Below, piece after piece: positions 8,297-16,592 of a stretch of 64,000 bases of DNA (position 1 is its first letter; every line of letters begins with the position of its first letter). Origin of the DNA: Jiella marina (GTDB taxonomy: Bacteria > Pseudomonadota > Alphaproteobacteria > Rhizobiales > Rhizobiaceae); assembly GCF_024359545.1 (NCBI RefSeq), contig NZ_JAKQZG010000005.1, positions 248,001-312,000 of the forward strand, given 5' to 3'. The notes below the pieces were generated by a model, which was not told where the DNA came from, searched no databases, and saw only the letters and a list, made by a program, of their open reading frames with translations. The translations under genes were made by a program, and so were the position numbers.

Positions 8297-8900
8297 CGTC
8301 GTCTCCCGAAACGCGATGGACGACGAAGGCGAGCAGGCACTGCCCGACGGCGAAGGGAATGCCCATCATCCAGGGCGAGAGTGTCTGCTCCGCAGCCGCG
8401 ACCATCAGGACGGCGAAGCCCGCGACGAAATACCAGGCGCCGGCGAAGATCGCACCACGCGGCAGCGAGGCGAGGGCGGCGAACAGGCCGAGGCTCACGA
8501 AGATCGACCACAGGCCCGGAAGCAGCCAGAGGCTCTCGGGCGAAAACCGGGCGATGATCGCGGCGAGCGCGGCGCCGGCGGCGCCGGCCGGCAGGAATTG
8601 CTGGATCGCCTGATGGATCATCGCGTCGGCCATTCCGCCATGGTGGCGCCGCGAGCGCACGACCATTTCGGCGCCGATCAGGCCGACGCTGAAGACGGCC
8701 ACGGCAATCCAGGTGAGGAAGAAGCCGAGCGGCGCCGCATTCGGATCGACCCGGGTCAGATCCTGGGCCAGCGCGGTGAAGAGTGCGAGCCCTCCACTCG
8801 CAGCGAGAGCAGCCGGGCCGAACCCGCGGAATGTGGTCGTCGTGGCGATCTGGCTTCGGATATCATCGATATCGGCCAGGGCCTTTCGGATGTCGCCCAT
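8286..8900 (-). CDS. Multi-pass membrane protein co-transcribed with HTH regulator
   Basis: A 204-residue inner-membrane protein with a short soluble N terminus (MGDIRKALADIDDIRSQIATTTTFRG) and about six hydrophobic segments. The segments begin around PAALAASGGLALFTALAQ and end with PFAVGQCLLAFVVHRV. It resembles uncharacterised alphaproteobacterial membrane proteins found beside winged-helix regulators. The start at 8900 has a GGGAG site (TTGGGAGCACATCA) and lies 13 bases from the inverted repeat at 8914-8930. No enzymatic motif is visible. It could be a sensor that sequesters the regulator or a membrane-stress component; neither is shown by the sequence. Confidence 0.8.
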   Translation of the reverse strand: MGDIRKALADIDDIRSQIATTTTFRGFGPAALAASGGLALFTALAQDLTRVDPNAAPLGFFLTWIAVAVFSVGLIGAEMVVRSRRHHGGMADAMIHQAIQQFLPAGAAGAALAAIIARFSPESLWLLPGLWSIFVSLGLFAALASLPRGAIFAGAWYFVAGFAVLMVAAAEQTLSPWMMGIPFAVGQCLLAFVVHRVSGDDDAD

Positions 8901-8913
8901 TGATGTGCTCCCA

Positions 8914-8930
8914 ACTTTATATTGCAAAGT
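8914..8930. promoter_or_regulatory. Predicted operator/promoter of the membrane protein-regulator operon
   Basis: The 17-bp element ACTTTATATTGCAAAGT matches the site at 7813-7829 in 15 of 17 positions. Read on the minus strand it contains TATAAA, 17 bases after a CTGCAA hexamer, so the repeat appears to cover a -10 region. A ribosome-binding GGGAG follows directly. This geometry fits autorepression by the downstream winged-helix protein. Confidence 0.68.
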
Positions 8931-9088
8931 AAGCACGATTGCAGAGTTCTGGCAAGGGCGATTTTCCGGTGAATGGGTCGGGAGGGTCGGACGGTAATGC
9001 GGCGGGTTGGTCAGCTTTCCCGAGGGATGGCGGGATGCAGCGAACGCAACACGTCCGCATCCCGCCATCGGATCGCGCGGGGCACCGA

Positions 9089-9292
9089 TCAGAATACCCG
9101 CCGATGGGCGGCGCGCAGATCGGCCCGGGTGATCCCGATATCGTCGAGCAGATAGTCGGGCAGGTTTTCGAGATGGTGATAATCCCGGCGCAGCTTGAGG
9201 GCCCGCCGGATCCGCGCGAGAAGGCCGTTGGACGGCCGATTGTCGAGGGGCGATCGCCGGGCGTCGCCCTCCATGACGAGAGTGCTGGACAT
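9089..9292 (-). CDS. DUF1127 domain small protein
   Basis: A 67-residue basic protein ending in the DUF1127 (YjiS-like) motif: RIRRALKLRRDYHHLENLPDYLLDDIGITRADLR. In alphaproteobacteria, proteins of this family bind RNA or act in phosphate and stress metabolism, but the role of this one is unknown. The start at 9292 gives a product beginning MSSTLVMEG and is preceded on the minus strand by a purine-rich stretch (CAAACAATGGG). It stands alone between the regulated membrane protein and the EamA transporter. No signal peptide is present. Confidence 0.88.
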   Translation of the reverse strand: MSSTLVMEGDARRSPLDNRPSNGLLARIRRALKLRRDYHHLENLPDYLLDDIGITRADLRAAHRRVF

Positions 9293-9557
9293 GGTCTTTT
9301 CCCATTGTTTGGAGGTGGGCGGACGAGGGCTCTCGGCCCCCGCCCGCTGCACGCACCCCTAACGGTGCGGAAAAGGACAGGCTGTGTCGTGCATCACAGG
9401 CGCAAACAGGAGCGCCGTCGGTTGGCGCGAGATCCACGCTTGCATAGGCCTCGGCAATCGCGGCGCCATGTCGGTTCTTGAACCGGACGGCCTTGCGAAA
9501 CGGAGATGTCCGCCGAAAGCATTCGGCGCATGCCGGATCGCCGGTCTCGGTCGGGTC

Positions 9558-10523
9558 TCAGGCCTTGGTGGATGAGCCGGAGGTCGCCGTGGTCTCCGAC
9601 GCTGCCACCGGGCGGGGCCGTCGGTAGAGCGGCACGAGTTCGACCGCCAGCATGGCGGCGAGGATCAGCGCGCAGCCGACATAGCCGATCGCCGCGATGC
9701 GTTCGCCGAGAAAGATCGCGCCGAACAGCGCGGCAAACAGGGCCTCGGAGGACAGGAAGATCGACGCCTGGGCGGAGGTGGTGTGGCGCTGCCCCAGGAT
9801 CTGCAGCGTGAAGGCCAGCCCGGTCGAGAAGACCCCGCCATAGACGATCTCGGGCCAGGCCGCCCACAGGCGGGCGAGGGACGGCGCCTCGAGTGCGAGC
9901 GCGCCCAGAAGCGCGGCGAGAGTGGTGACAAGGAACTGGATGAAGGACAGGGCATAGGGCCGGTCGGATTCCCCGATATGGCGTCCGACGAGCAGGATCT
10001 GCAGCGCCCAGAAGACGGCGCAGACCACGATCCACAGATCGCCGGAATTGAGCGCCGAGAGGCTGCCGCCGCCGAGAAGGGCGATGCCGAAAAAGGCCGC
10101 GAGGGCCGCCGGCCAGACGATCCAGTGGGGCAGGTCACGCCACAGCGCCAGGCCCAGGATCGGCGTCAGCACCACATAGAGCCCGGTCAGGAAGCCGGCA
10201 TTGGTGACGCTCGTCGTCACGATGCCGATCTGCTGGGTGATCGAGGCGAGAAACAGCATCGCGCCGATCACCGCGAACCAGCCCAGGGCGGGCCGCGGGA
10301 TGGCGACCGCGGCCTTGCGCCGTTCGAGGAAGGCAAAGGGGGCGACCGTCACCGCCGCGAGCGCGAATTTCGCCGCGACGAAGGTCCACGGACCCACATC
10401 GGCCATGGCCGTGGACTGGGCGACGAAACCCATGCCCCAGACGGCGCCCGCCAGGAGCAGAAGAAGATTGGCGCGAAATCGGGTCACGAATCCAGGAGAT
10501 GCCGGTTGCTGACGCCGCCCCAT
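9558..10523 (-). CDS. EamA/DMT family transporter
   Basis: A 321-residue drug/metabolite-exporter-type permease with ten predicted membrane segments arranged as two EamA repeats. The first repeat begins LLLLLAGAVWGMGFVAQSTAM and includes the ITQQIGIVTTSVTNAGFLTGLYVVLTPIL block. The second begins LWIVVCAVFWALQILLVGRHIG and ends with the ASIFLSSEALFAALFGAIFLGERI block typical of the family. The substrate cannot be read from the sequence; amino acids, purines or other metabolites are possible. A hydrophilic C-terminal tail of about 25 residues is cytoplasmic. No operon partner is evident. Confidence 0.93.
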   Translation of the reverse strand: MGRRQQPASPGFVTRFRANLLLLLAGAVWGMGFVAQSTAMADVGPWTFVAAKFALAAVTVAPFAFLERRKAAVAIPRPALGWFAVIGAMLFLASITQQIGIVTTSVTNAGFLTGLYVVLTPILGLALWRDLPHWIVWPAALAAFFGIALLGGGSLSALNSGDLWIVVCAVFWALQILLVGRHIGESDRPYALSFIQFLVTTLAALLGALALEAPSLARLWAAWPEIVYGGVFSTGLAFTLQILGQRHTTSAQASIFLSSEALFAALFGAIFLGERIAAIGYVGCALILAAMLAVELVPLYRRPRPVAASETTATSGSSTKA

Positions 10524-10606
10524 ACGCCCGATTCGGCCCTAGGAGCAATCCCGGCGCCGCTACGGACGACGGGCAGGTTCCTGACAAGCTCTTGTTGTTT
10601 CCCGTG

Positions 10607-11182
10607 TCACGCCAGCCTCTCCGCGATGCGGTTGAGACGCTTGCGGTTCGCGCCGAGATCGCTGCGGCCGAGAAGCGCGCGCGAATAAAGGCGCAGGCTG
10701 GTCTTGCCGGGCGCGACCTCATCCGCCTGGGCGTCGAGCGTGTCGGGAAAGCGCATGACGCGGCTGCGAAACACGTAGCGGCGATAGGCGGGGTTCTTGC
10801 CGTCGTCGACACGCTCTGCCGATTCGAAATCCGAGACGACGCGGTCGAGCCGGTCCATCAGCGTCCCGGCGTCCTCAAAAAAGAAGGGCAGGCTGAGATC
10901 GACCGGCTCGCTGCAGGTGCCCGGCGAGCATGCGAGCGCATCGTTCGGCGTCGCGCGGCGATGCAGCGAGTCGAAATCGATCGGGCCCTGATCGGCCGGA
11001 CCGGCCGCCCAGCGCCAGATCCGCTCCGGACCGACAAGAAAGAAACCGATCGCTCCCAGGACGAGAATCGATCCCATTGCGGTCGTGACCGCCCGCACGG
11101 GGCGGCGGCGTGAAAGGCGAAAGCGTGTCAGGATCATCTCCTCTTTCGCCGCAAGGATGGAGCGCGAACGTGCGTTGTCCAT
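10607..11182 (-). CDS. DUF1499 domain protein
   Basis: A 191-residue membrane-anchored protein. One transmembrane helix lies near residues 32-50 (AMGSILVLGAIGFFLVG). The C-terminal soluble domain fits DUF1499: LACSPGTCSEPVDLSLPFFFEDAGTLMDRLDRVV, then YRRYVFRSRVMRFPDTLDAQ, and an SLRLYSRALLGRSDLGANRKRLNRI end. The SRSRxGxSDLGxNRxRI motif is the family hallmark. The function of DUF1499 is unknown. The start at 11182 (MDNARSRS) is preferred because a GGGAG site lies upstream; the ATG at 11137 has its purine stretch directly abutting it. Confidence 0.85.
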   Translation of the reverse strand: MDNARSRSILAAKEEMILTRFRLSRRRPVRAVTTAMGSILVLGAIGFFLVGPERIWRWAAGPADQGPIDFDSLHRRATPNDALACSPGTCSEPVDLSLPFFFEDAGTLMDRLDRVVSDFESAERVDDGKNPAYRRYVFRSRVMRFPDTLDAQADEVAPGKTSLRLYSRALLGRSDLGANRKRLNRIAERLA

Positions 11183-11364
11183 TCCCGTGAGACTCCCGCC
11201 CTTTGGCACAAGCCTCGCCTGAAGGCTGAGGCGGGCCGCAGGCCTGGTGAGGATCAGTCCCTGCCGCCGCGAACCGCGCCGGGAAATCTGCCGGGCCCCC
11301 CGCACGGACCTTGCCGCGCGCCGCCGGATAAGGTAGGGCCTTCCTCCAGCACCCCGTGCCCCGC

Positions 11365-11441
<77 letters not shown>

Positions 11442-11870
11442 TGTTTTTCAATGACTTGCGCATCAGGCCGTGGGGCATTCTAAGCCCCAGCAATCACATA
11501 GCATTCACAGCGTCTCAGCTGATCGCCCCCTGATAAGACCGTCTATGTGTGAAATTCGCGGTTCTCGATCAGGATAAAACGCGCCTGACCAGCCGACCGT
11601 TCTGCCCACAACTCACCCACTCGGCGCTTCTCCTTCGCCGCCGGATGGGCGCGAAACCGCTCCCGGTTTGATCGCGACCGAAATTGCGCACCCTGGATCG
11701 GTGGCAATCTCGCCCTTGTTCTATTGTCCGTGGTCGTGTCCGGAATGATCGTTTGACTCGACGTTGCGAGGGGAGTGCTCTTGCCGAGCCAAAAAAACGG
11801 CTCCTGCCAAAGATGGCGTTGCGGTCGCGCTTCCATTCACTGGAAGGTCGAGCCCCTTGCGGCCGATCCT
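11442..11870. other. Non-coding stretch downstream of tRNA-Arg
   Basis: These about 430 bases hold no reading frame that looks like a protein. The frames present have arginine- and serine-rich shadow composition and no ribosome-binding site. Base composition is less GC-rich than the flanks. No integrase fragment or exact repeat of the tRNA 3' end was recognised here. Confidence 0.5.
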
Positions 11871-13181
11871 CTATCTCCCGGTCCCGTGTCGATGGCCGGA
11901 CGGGGACGACCAAAACCGCAAGAAGACCGCTTCGAAGGCGAAGACTACCGAAATCCCACAGATGGCTATGACGACGATCGCCGGATCAGCCTGCCACTTC
12001 ATGAGAGCAAAGGCCGCCAGCACAAGCCCGTCGAGGGCAATCGCGGTCAGGAGAATCCATCCGCTGGCGCCGATGTCTTGCCGCAGGTTCCGAAACACAC
12101 CGAAGTGGATGAGCATGCCCATCACCAGATAGAAGAATGCGCCGAGCGAGGCGATCCGACTCAGATCGAAGAGAATTGCCAGGAGCCCGGCGAGTACGAC
12201 GGTGTAGACGAGGGTGTGATCGCGAATTGCCCCCGGCATGCCCAAATGGCTGTGGGGGATGAGTTTCATGTCCGTCAGCATCGCCAGCATTCGAGAGACC
12301 GCGAAAATGCTGGCGATGAGACCCGATGCCGTCGCGATTATGGCAAGCAGCACGGTCAGATAGAAGCCGATCCGCCCGAAAGCGGGTTCGGCGGCCTCGG
12401 CCAAGGCATAGTCCTTCGCCGCGATGATCCGATCGAGCGGCAGGCTGGACCCGACTGCGAAGGCGACCAGAAGATAGACGACGACGCAGATCGCGATAGA
12501 GAGGACGATAGCCCGTCCCACATTGCGGTGCGGATCGGTGATCTCGGCGCCGCTGTTCGTGATGGTCGTGAACCCTTTGAAGGCGAGAATGGCGAGCGCG
12601 GCGGAGGCAAGAAAGCCGCCTGTCCCGCCTTCTGAACCTGTCGCTTCGAAGGAAAATCCACCCGCCCATAACGCGGCTATACCGAACAAGCCGATACCAC
12701 AAACCTTCACGAGCGCCATCAAAATGGAGAGTAAACCGACGGAACGGTTGCCCGATATGTTCACGACCCAGGCAAACAAAATGACGGCGGTACCAATCGC
12801 CGGCACAAGCCAGCCCTCAGCCTCGACCCCTGCTCCGCGGAGCGCATAGGAGGCGAAGGTGCGGGCCACCAGGCTTTCGTTGATTACCATCGAAAGGGCC
12901 ATCAACAGGGCCGCGCCTGCCGCGATGGTCGTCGGCCCATAGGCCTTGACCAGAATCATGCCGATGCCGCCGGCCGACGGGTAGGCATTGGACATCTTCA
13001 CGTATGTGTATGCGCTGAAGGCCGTGACGATCGCGCCCGCAATGAACGAAACCGGAAACAGTGGCCCGGCCAATTCGGCGATTTGGCCCGTCAATGCCAG
13101 GATGCCGGCGCCGATCATGACACCGGTGCCCATTGCTACGGCGCCAGCCAGGGTGATGCTGTCTTTCGTGTACTCTGTCAT
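11871..13181 (-). CDS. APC family amino acid/polyamine permease
   Basis: A 436-residue secondary transporter with about 12 membrane segments. The N-terminal SITLAGAVAMGTGVMIGAGILALTGQIAELAG block has the glycine-rich helix 1 that binds substrate in the APC superfamily. Later conserved parts are AYPSAGGIGMILVKAYG, LAILAFKGFTTITNSGAEITDPHRNVGRAI and SRMLAMLTDMKLIP. The protein is shorter at its C terminus than YjeH-type members and ends in a basic HRHGTGR tail. The start at 13181 (MTEYTKDSI) fits the family; an upstream ATG at 13211 would add ten residues. Substrate unknown. It is the first gene after tRNA-Arg and may belong to the acquired region. Confidence 0.88.
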   Translation of the reverse strand: MTEYTKDSITLAGAVAMGTGVMIGAGILALTGQIAELAGPLFPVSFIAGAIVTAFSAYTYVKMSNAYPSAGGIGMILVKAYGPTTIAAGAALLMALSMVINESLVARTFASYALRGAGVEAEGWLVPAIGTAVILFAWVVNISGNRSVGLLSILMALVKVCGIGLFGIAALWAGGFSFEATGSEGGTGGFLASAALAILAFKGFTTITNSGAEITDPHRNVGRAIVLSIAICVVVYLLVAFAVGSSLPLDRIIAAKDYALAEAAEPAFGRIGFYLTVLLAIIATASGLIASIFAVSRMLAMLTDMKLIPHSHLGMPGAIRDHTLVYTVVLAGLLAILFDLSRIASLGAFFYLVMGMLIHFGVFRNLRQDIGASGWILLTAIALDGLVLAAFALMKWQADPAIVVIAICGISVVFAFEAVFLRFWSSPSGHRHGTGR

Positions 13182-13332
13182 TCCGTGCGGTCCAGAGACG
13201 GGCATCGGCAAAGAGATACCACCGAGCGGTCGAGATACCCCTTCGGCGACCTCGCAACTCGGTGAATAGACTTAATCGTCAACACGGCTCGGCAGGGCTC
13301 TGTCTGCAGGCGCGTTTCCCCGCTCTGCGATA

Positions 13333-13617
13333 TCAGCCGCGATTCGTATCTGTGGCTTGCTCACGAGGAGGCTCGACCGGGATCCTTTTCGGAGCTTCTT
13401 CGTCTTGGATGGCGGTGCCGTGGCGGTGACCGCCGTGCCTCCCGTGCATTAAGCCATGCATCGCCAGACAAAGGAGAAATGGCGTGTAGGCATAGAGCGT
13501 GCCGCCGCGCTGGGCATCCCAAGTAAGCAAGCCGATCCCCGCGGTCGCCAGAAGCCCGAAGAGCACGGTTGTCCGTGGTTTGTTCTTGATGGTGGAGACG
13601 ATACCGTCGAGCATCAT
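13333..13617 (-). CDS. DUF2933 family small membrane protein
   Basis: A 94-residue protein with two close hydrophobic segments (TTVLFGLLATAGIGLLTW and YTPFLLCLAMHGLMH) followed by a histidine-glycine cluster (HGLMHGRHGGHRHG). This pattern is that of DUF2933 proteins, which are frequently found in copper- and heavy-metal resistance clusters. The histidines could bind metal. The start at 13617 is the first of two adjacent ATGs. The gene is divergent from the two-component system, and the intergenic region carries a TGTCA direct repeat that may be a shared regulatory site. Confidence 0.75.
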   Translation of the reverse strand: MMLDGIVSTIKNKPRTTVLFGLLATAGIGLLTWDAQRGGTLYAYTPFLLCLAMHGLMHGRHGGHRHGTAIQDEEAPKRIPVEPPREQATDTNRG

Positions 13618-13695
13618 GCGAGGCCTTTCTTGGTGTTCATGCAGAGGTGAACCTGAACCGCGACAGTCCCGCAAATGTGCCGGAGAAACGGGATT

Positions 13696-13716
13696 TTGTG
13701 ACAACTCTTGACAGAA
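13696..13716. promoter_or_regulatory. Possible response-regulator binding site (TGTCA direct repeat)
   Basis: On the minus strand this segment reads TTCTGTCAAGAGTTGTCACA, with two TGTCA units ten bases apart. That is the spacing typical of OmpR/PhoB-type tandem half-sites. A related segment (TTCTGTCACATACCGACACA) lies at 15913-15933, ahead of the EF-hand gene. The site sits between the divergent DUF2933 and response-regulator genes. Recognition by the adjacent regulator is inference. Confidence 0.4.
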
Positions 13717-13785
13717 TCGGGCCCCGAAAAACTCCGTCACAATTTTCTCGGTCTCGTCCGACGGGTGCCGCTGTATGGTTCGTCC

Positions 13786-14532
13786 ATGGACATGTCTCCT
13801 CACATCCTGATCGTCGACGACCATCGTGACATCCGCGACCTTGTCGGCAAGTTCCTGGTGAAGCACGGTTTTCGCGTGAGCCAAGCTGCGAGCGGCCCCG
13901 AAATGTGGCAGATGCTGCATGATCACCGGATCCACCTCGTCCTGCTTGACCTGATGTTGCCCGGAGAGGACGGCATCAGTCTCTGCCGGAGAATGCGGGG
14001 GGAGGGCAACGCGACGCCCGTCATCATGCTTACGGCGATGGGCGAGGAAACGGACCGGGTGGTCGGACTGGAGATGGGGGCCGACGACTATGTGGCCAAG
14101 CCGTTCTCCTCGCGCGAACTTCTGGCACGGATCAAGGCGGTTCTTCGTCGGACACAGGCGAATGTCGACGGTTCGACGACGCCGTCAACAGGCAAGGATC
14201 ACTCGGTCGCCCGTTTCGCTGGCTGGACCCTCGATCTCGCGCGCCACGACCTGAGACGTCCCGACGGGGTCGTGCTGCCGCTGAGCAAAGGTGAATACAC
14301 GCTGCTTCTCGCCTTTGTGGAGCGCCCGAAACGGGTTCTCTCGCGCGACCAGTTGCTGGACATCGCGCGTGGCCGCTCGGCCGTCCCCTTCGATCGCAGC
14401 ATCGATACGCAGGTCAGCCGTTTGCGGCGCAAACTGGAGGATGATCCGACCGCTCCCGCCTTGATCAAGACGGTCTGGGGCGATGGCTACATGTTCACCG
14501 CCGATGTCAGTTTCGACGATGCGGCGGGCTAG
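13786..14532 (+). CDS. OmpR-family response regulator
   Basis: A 248-residue DNA-binding response regulator. The receiver domain shows HILIVDDHRD near residue 4, the phospho-acceptor Asp55 in LLDLMLPGEDG, a conserved threonine in VIMLTAMGEE and lysine in YVAKPF. The C-terminal winged helix (about residues 145-240) has LSKGEYTLLLAFVERPKRVLSRDQLLDIARGR and RSIDTQVSRLRRKLEDDP. The start at 13786 gives MDMSPHILIV; longer in-frame extensions do not look coding. It overlaps the sensor kinase gene by 14 bases. Position at the head of copper-handling genes suggests a CopR/OmpR-type metal or stress response, but the signal cannot be read from the sequence. Confidence 0.95.
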   Translation: MDMSPHILIVDDHRDIRDLVGKFLVKHGFRVSQAASGPEMWQMLHDHRIHLVLLDLMLPGEDGISLCRRMRGEGNATPVIMLTAMGEETDRVVGLEMGADDYVAKPFSSRELLARIKAVLRRTQANVDGSTTPSTGKDHSVARFAGWTLDLARHDLRRPDGVVLPLSKGEYTLLLAFVERPKRVLSRDQLLDIARGRSAVPFDRSIDTQVSRLRRKLEDDPTAPALIKTVWGDGYMFTADVSFDDAAG

Positions 14533-15898
14533 TCATTGGTGGCGGCACTGGCCGCGGAGCATGGCCGGTCAGACCATGTTGCTTCTGGTCGGCGGGCTGA
14601 CATTGACGCATGCCATCAGCATGTTGCTCTACTCTTACGATCGGGAAAGCCTCTTGGCGGTCGCCGGCGGCCGGGAGTTCGCTCATCGAGCCGCGGCTGT
14701 CGTGGGAATGGTCGCCGCGGTGCCATCGGCGCAACGAGAGCAACTGGTCGCCGCTGCACAAGCTGCCGATCTGGACGTCTCGCTCGAACCTGAAACCCTG
14801 CCGGGCGACGGTCAGGAAAGACCAGATTCGGACAGGCGCGGCGCCATGATCCGCAAATTGCTCGTTGAGGAGCTCGGGTCGGTTGAGACGAGCCACACGA
14901 CGGTACAGGTGCTTGAGCGGAAGCCGGAAAATCGTTTTGGTCTCGCGGGAGACGCGGTCGCTGCGACGAACGTTCATGCCACGGTTGCCCTCACCGATGG
15001 CACGTCCATCTCGCTTGTCGGCACGTTGCCGGGGCAGGGCGGCCAGCTGGGCGGGCGGGCTTTCGCCTCCACGTTGCTGATGGCCGTCGCTGTCCTGGCG
15101 CTCTCGTTTGTCGTGGTTCGGCAGATGACGGAACCTTTGCGCAGACTTGCGCAGGCGGCCGAGCGATTTGGTCGCGACGTCGGGGCGCCGCCGCTCGACG
15201 AACAGGGCCCAGAGGAAGTGCGTCGCGCTGCCAGCGCATTCAATGGCATGCAGGCACGCCTGCGTCGCTTTGTCGAGGATCGCACCCAGATGCTGGCGGC
15301 GATCTCGCATGATTTGCGAACGCCAATCACCTTGTTACGTCTGCGGGCGGATCTCATCGACGATGAGGAGGAGCGTGACAAGACGCTCACCACGCTCGCC
15401 GAGATGGAGGAGATGATCCGCTCGACCCTCGCCTTCGCCCGCGAGGATGCCGAGGGAGAACCCATGCAGCGGGTTGATCTGGGCGCGTTGGTGCAGAGCC
15501 TGTGCGACGATCTTGTCGAAATGGGCCAGCCGATCGAGTGTCCCGATCCACCTTCGCTCGTGCTTCTTTGCCGGCCCCAGGCCTTGCGCCGTGCTGTGAC
15601 CAATCTTGCAGAGAACGCGATACGGTATGGCACGTGCGCCGTAATTTCCGTCGAGGCTCGTCCGGAAGCCGCTTTGATCCACGTGGATGATGCGGGGCCG
15701 GGCATTCCCGAAGATCGCATCAACGAGGTCTTTCGTCCCTTCTACAGACTGGAAGGATCGCGTGGACGATCGACGGGCGGCGTCGGCCTTGGACTGAGTA
15801 TCGTCGCGAGCGTCGCTTATGCGCATGGCGGCAACGTCAGCCTGATGAATCGGCCGGGCGGGAGCGGCTTGCGTGCGACATTGTCCCTGCCACGATGA
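14519..15898 (+). CDS. Sensor histidine kinase
   Basis: A 459-residue inner-membrane kinase, partner of the overlapping response regulator. The first membrane segment (TMLLLVGGLTLTHAISMLLY) lies near residue 18 and the second (LLMAVAVLALSFVVVRQM) near residue 188. They enclose a periplasmic domain of about 150 residues. A HAMP segment (TEPLRRLAQAAERFGRD) precedes the dimerisation domain with phospho-accepting His264 in AAISHDLRTPI. The ATPase domain has NLAENAIRYG (N box), DDAGPGIP (G1) and GGVGLGLSIV (G2). All catalytic motifs are intact. The start at 14519 lies inside the regulator gene. No cysteine- or histidine-rich metal site stands out in the sensor domain. Confidence 0.95.
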   Translation: MRRASHWWRHWPRSMAGQTMLLLVGGLTLTHAISMLLYSYDRESLLAVAGGREFAHRAAAVVGMVAAVPSAQREQLVAAAQAADLDVSLEPETLPGDGQERPDSDRRGAMIRKLLVEELGSVETSHTTVQVLERKPENRFGLAGDAVAATNVHATVALTDGTSISLVGTLPGQGGQLGGRAFASTLLMAVAVLALSFVVVRQMTEPLRRLAQAAERFGRDVGAPPLDEQGPEEVRRAASAFNGMQARLRRFVEDRTQMLAAISHDLRTPITLLRLRADLIDDEEERDKTLTTLAEMEEMIRSTLAFAREDAEGEPMQRVDLGALVQSLCDDLVEMGQPIECPDPPSLVLLCRPQALRRAVTNLAENAIRYGTCAVISVEARPEAALIHVDDAGPGIPEDRINEVFRPFYRLEGSRGRSTGGVGLGLSIVASVAYAHGGNVSLMNRPGGSGLRATLSLPR

Positions 15899-15912
15899 AC
15901 TTTGGCGTTCAT

Positions 15913-15933
15913 TTCTGTCACATACCGACACAC
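15913..15933. promoter_or_regulatory. Second possible response-regulator site upstream of the EF-hand gene
   Basis: The segment TTCTGTCACATACCGACACA resembles the minus-strand reading of 13696-13716. They share TTCTGTCA, then after six bases G-x-CACA. It lies in the 139-base gap after the kinase gene and about 105 bases before the EF-hand gene, a location suited to an activator site. The similarity is short and was found by eye. Confidence 0.35.
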
Positions 15934-16037
15934 TTTTCTTGGTTTCTGACAAGACCGTGTTTCAGGACTGAGGTTTCTGGACGGACTTCGACGCGCTCCA
16001 GCGTCGCAGAATCCCACCGGGAACAGGAACTATCGTC

Positions 16038-16388
16038 ATGAAAAAACTGATCGGCCTTTCGGCAATGACATTCGCTGCAATCTTCGCGACAGCGTATGCG
16101 CAAGCCCAGGAAAACGACATGCCCATGCGTGAACAGGGCATCCATCACCCAGGCAATGGCACAGCGAACGGGCAAATGCCCCAAACCGGTATGATGGGCG
16201 GCGCCATGGGAATGATGGGAGCTGGAATGGGCAAGATGATGATCGTCATGATGGATACGAACGACGATGGCATGCTCTCGCTCGATGAATTTCTTGCCGT
16301 CCACACCCGCATGTTCAAAGCCATCGACGCCGATGGCGACGATCAAATTTCCGCGAAGGAAATGGCCGAATTCCATGGCGGCGAGTGA
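16038..16388 (+). CDS. Periplasmic Met-rich EF-hand protein
   Basis: A 116-residue exported protein with a signal peptide (KKLIGLSAMTFAAIFATAYAQAQ). A methionine- and glycine-rich stretch follows (MMGGAMGMMGAGMGKMM, about residues 52-71), of the kind that binds copper(I) in periplasmic copper proteins. Two EF-hand loops follow: DTNDDGMLSLDEF and DADGDDQISAKEM, both with the standard calcium ligands. It lies directly behind the two-component system, so it may be a target of that regulator. Combining calcium loops with a Met-rich copper-type segment suggests a dual metal-binding role (inference). Confidence 0.85.
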   Translation: MKKLIGLSAMTFAAIFATAYAQAQENDMPMREQGIHHPGNGTANGQMPQTGMMGGAMGMMGAGMGKMMIVMMDTNDDGMLSLDEFLAVHTRMFKAIDADGDDQISAKEMAEFHGGE

Positions 16389-16592
16389 TCGCGCCACCTG
16401 TCGTGGCCGGCCGCTGGAAACCGAGCTGTATCCAGCGGCCGGTACGAATTCGACCGGAAGACCTTGACGCCGAAGAGCATGCAAAGACGCGCCGCGAGAT
16501 AATCGGCTCCTGGGCCATTCCCGGGGAGGCGATGAAGTTGGGACAATCCCTGTCCGGCGTATTCCGATTGTGGTGTGACCCGAAAGCTTGAT

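Noticed and set aside
9470-9490. Near-palindrome CGGTTCTTGAACCG
   Set aside because: Only six-base arms around a two-base centre, 70 bases beyond the EamA stop codon; no context supports an operator.
11543-11913. Two overlapping minus-strand reading frames and one plus-strand frame after tRNA-Arg
   Set aside because: Arginine/serine-rich composition, no ribosome-binding site and no family resemblance; I could not recognise an integrase remnant, so the stretch is left as non-coding.
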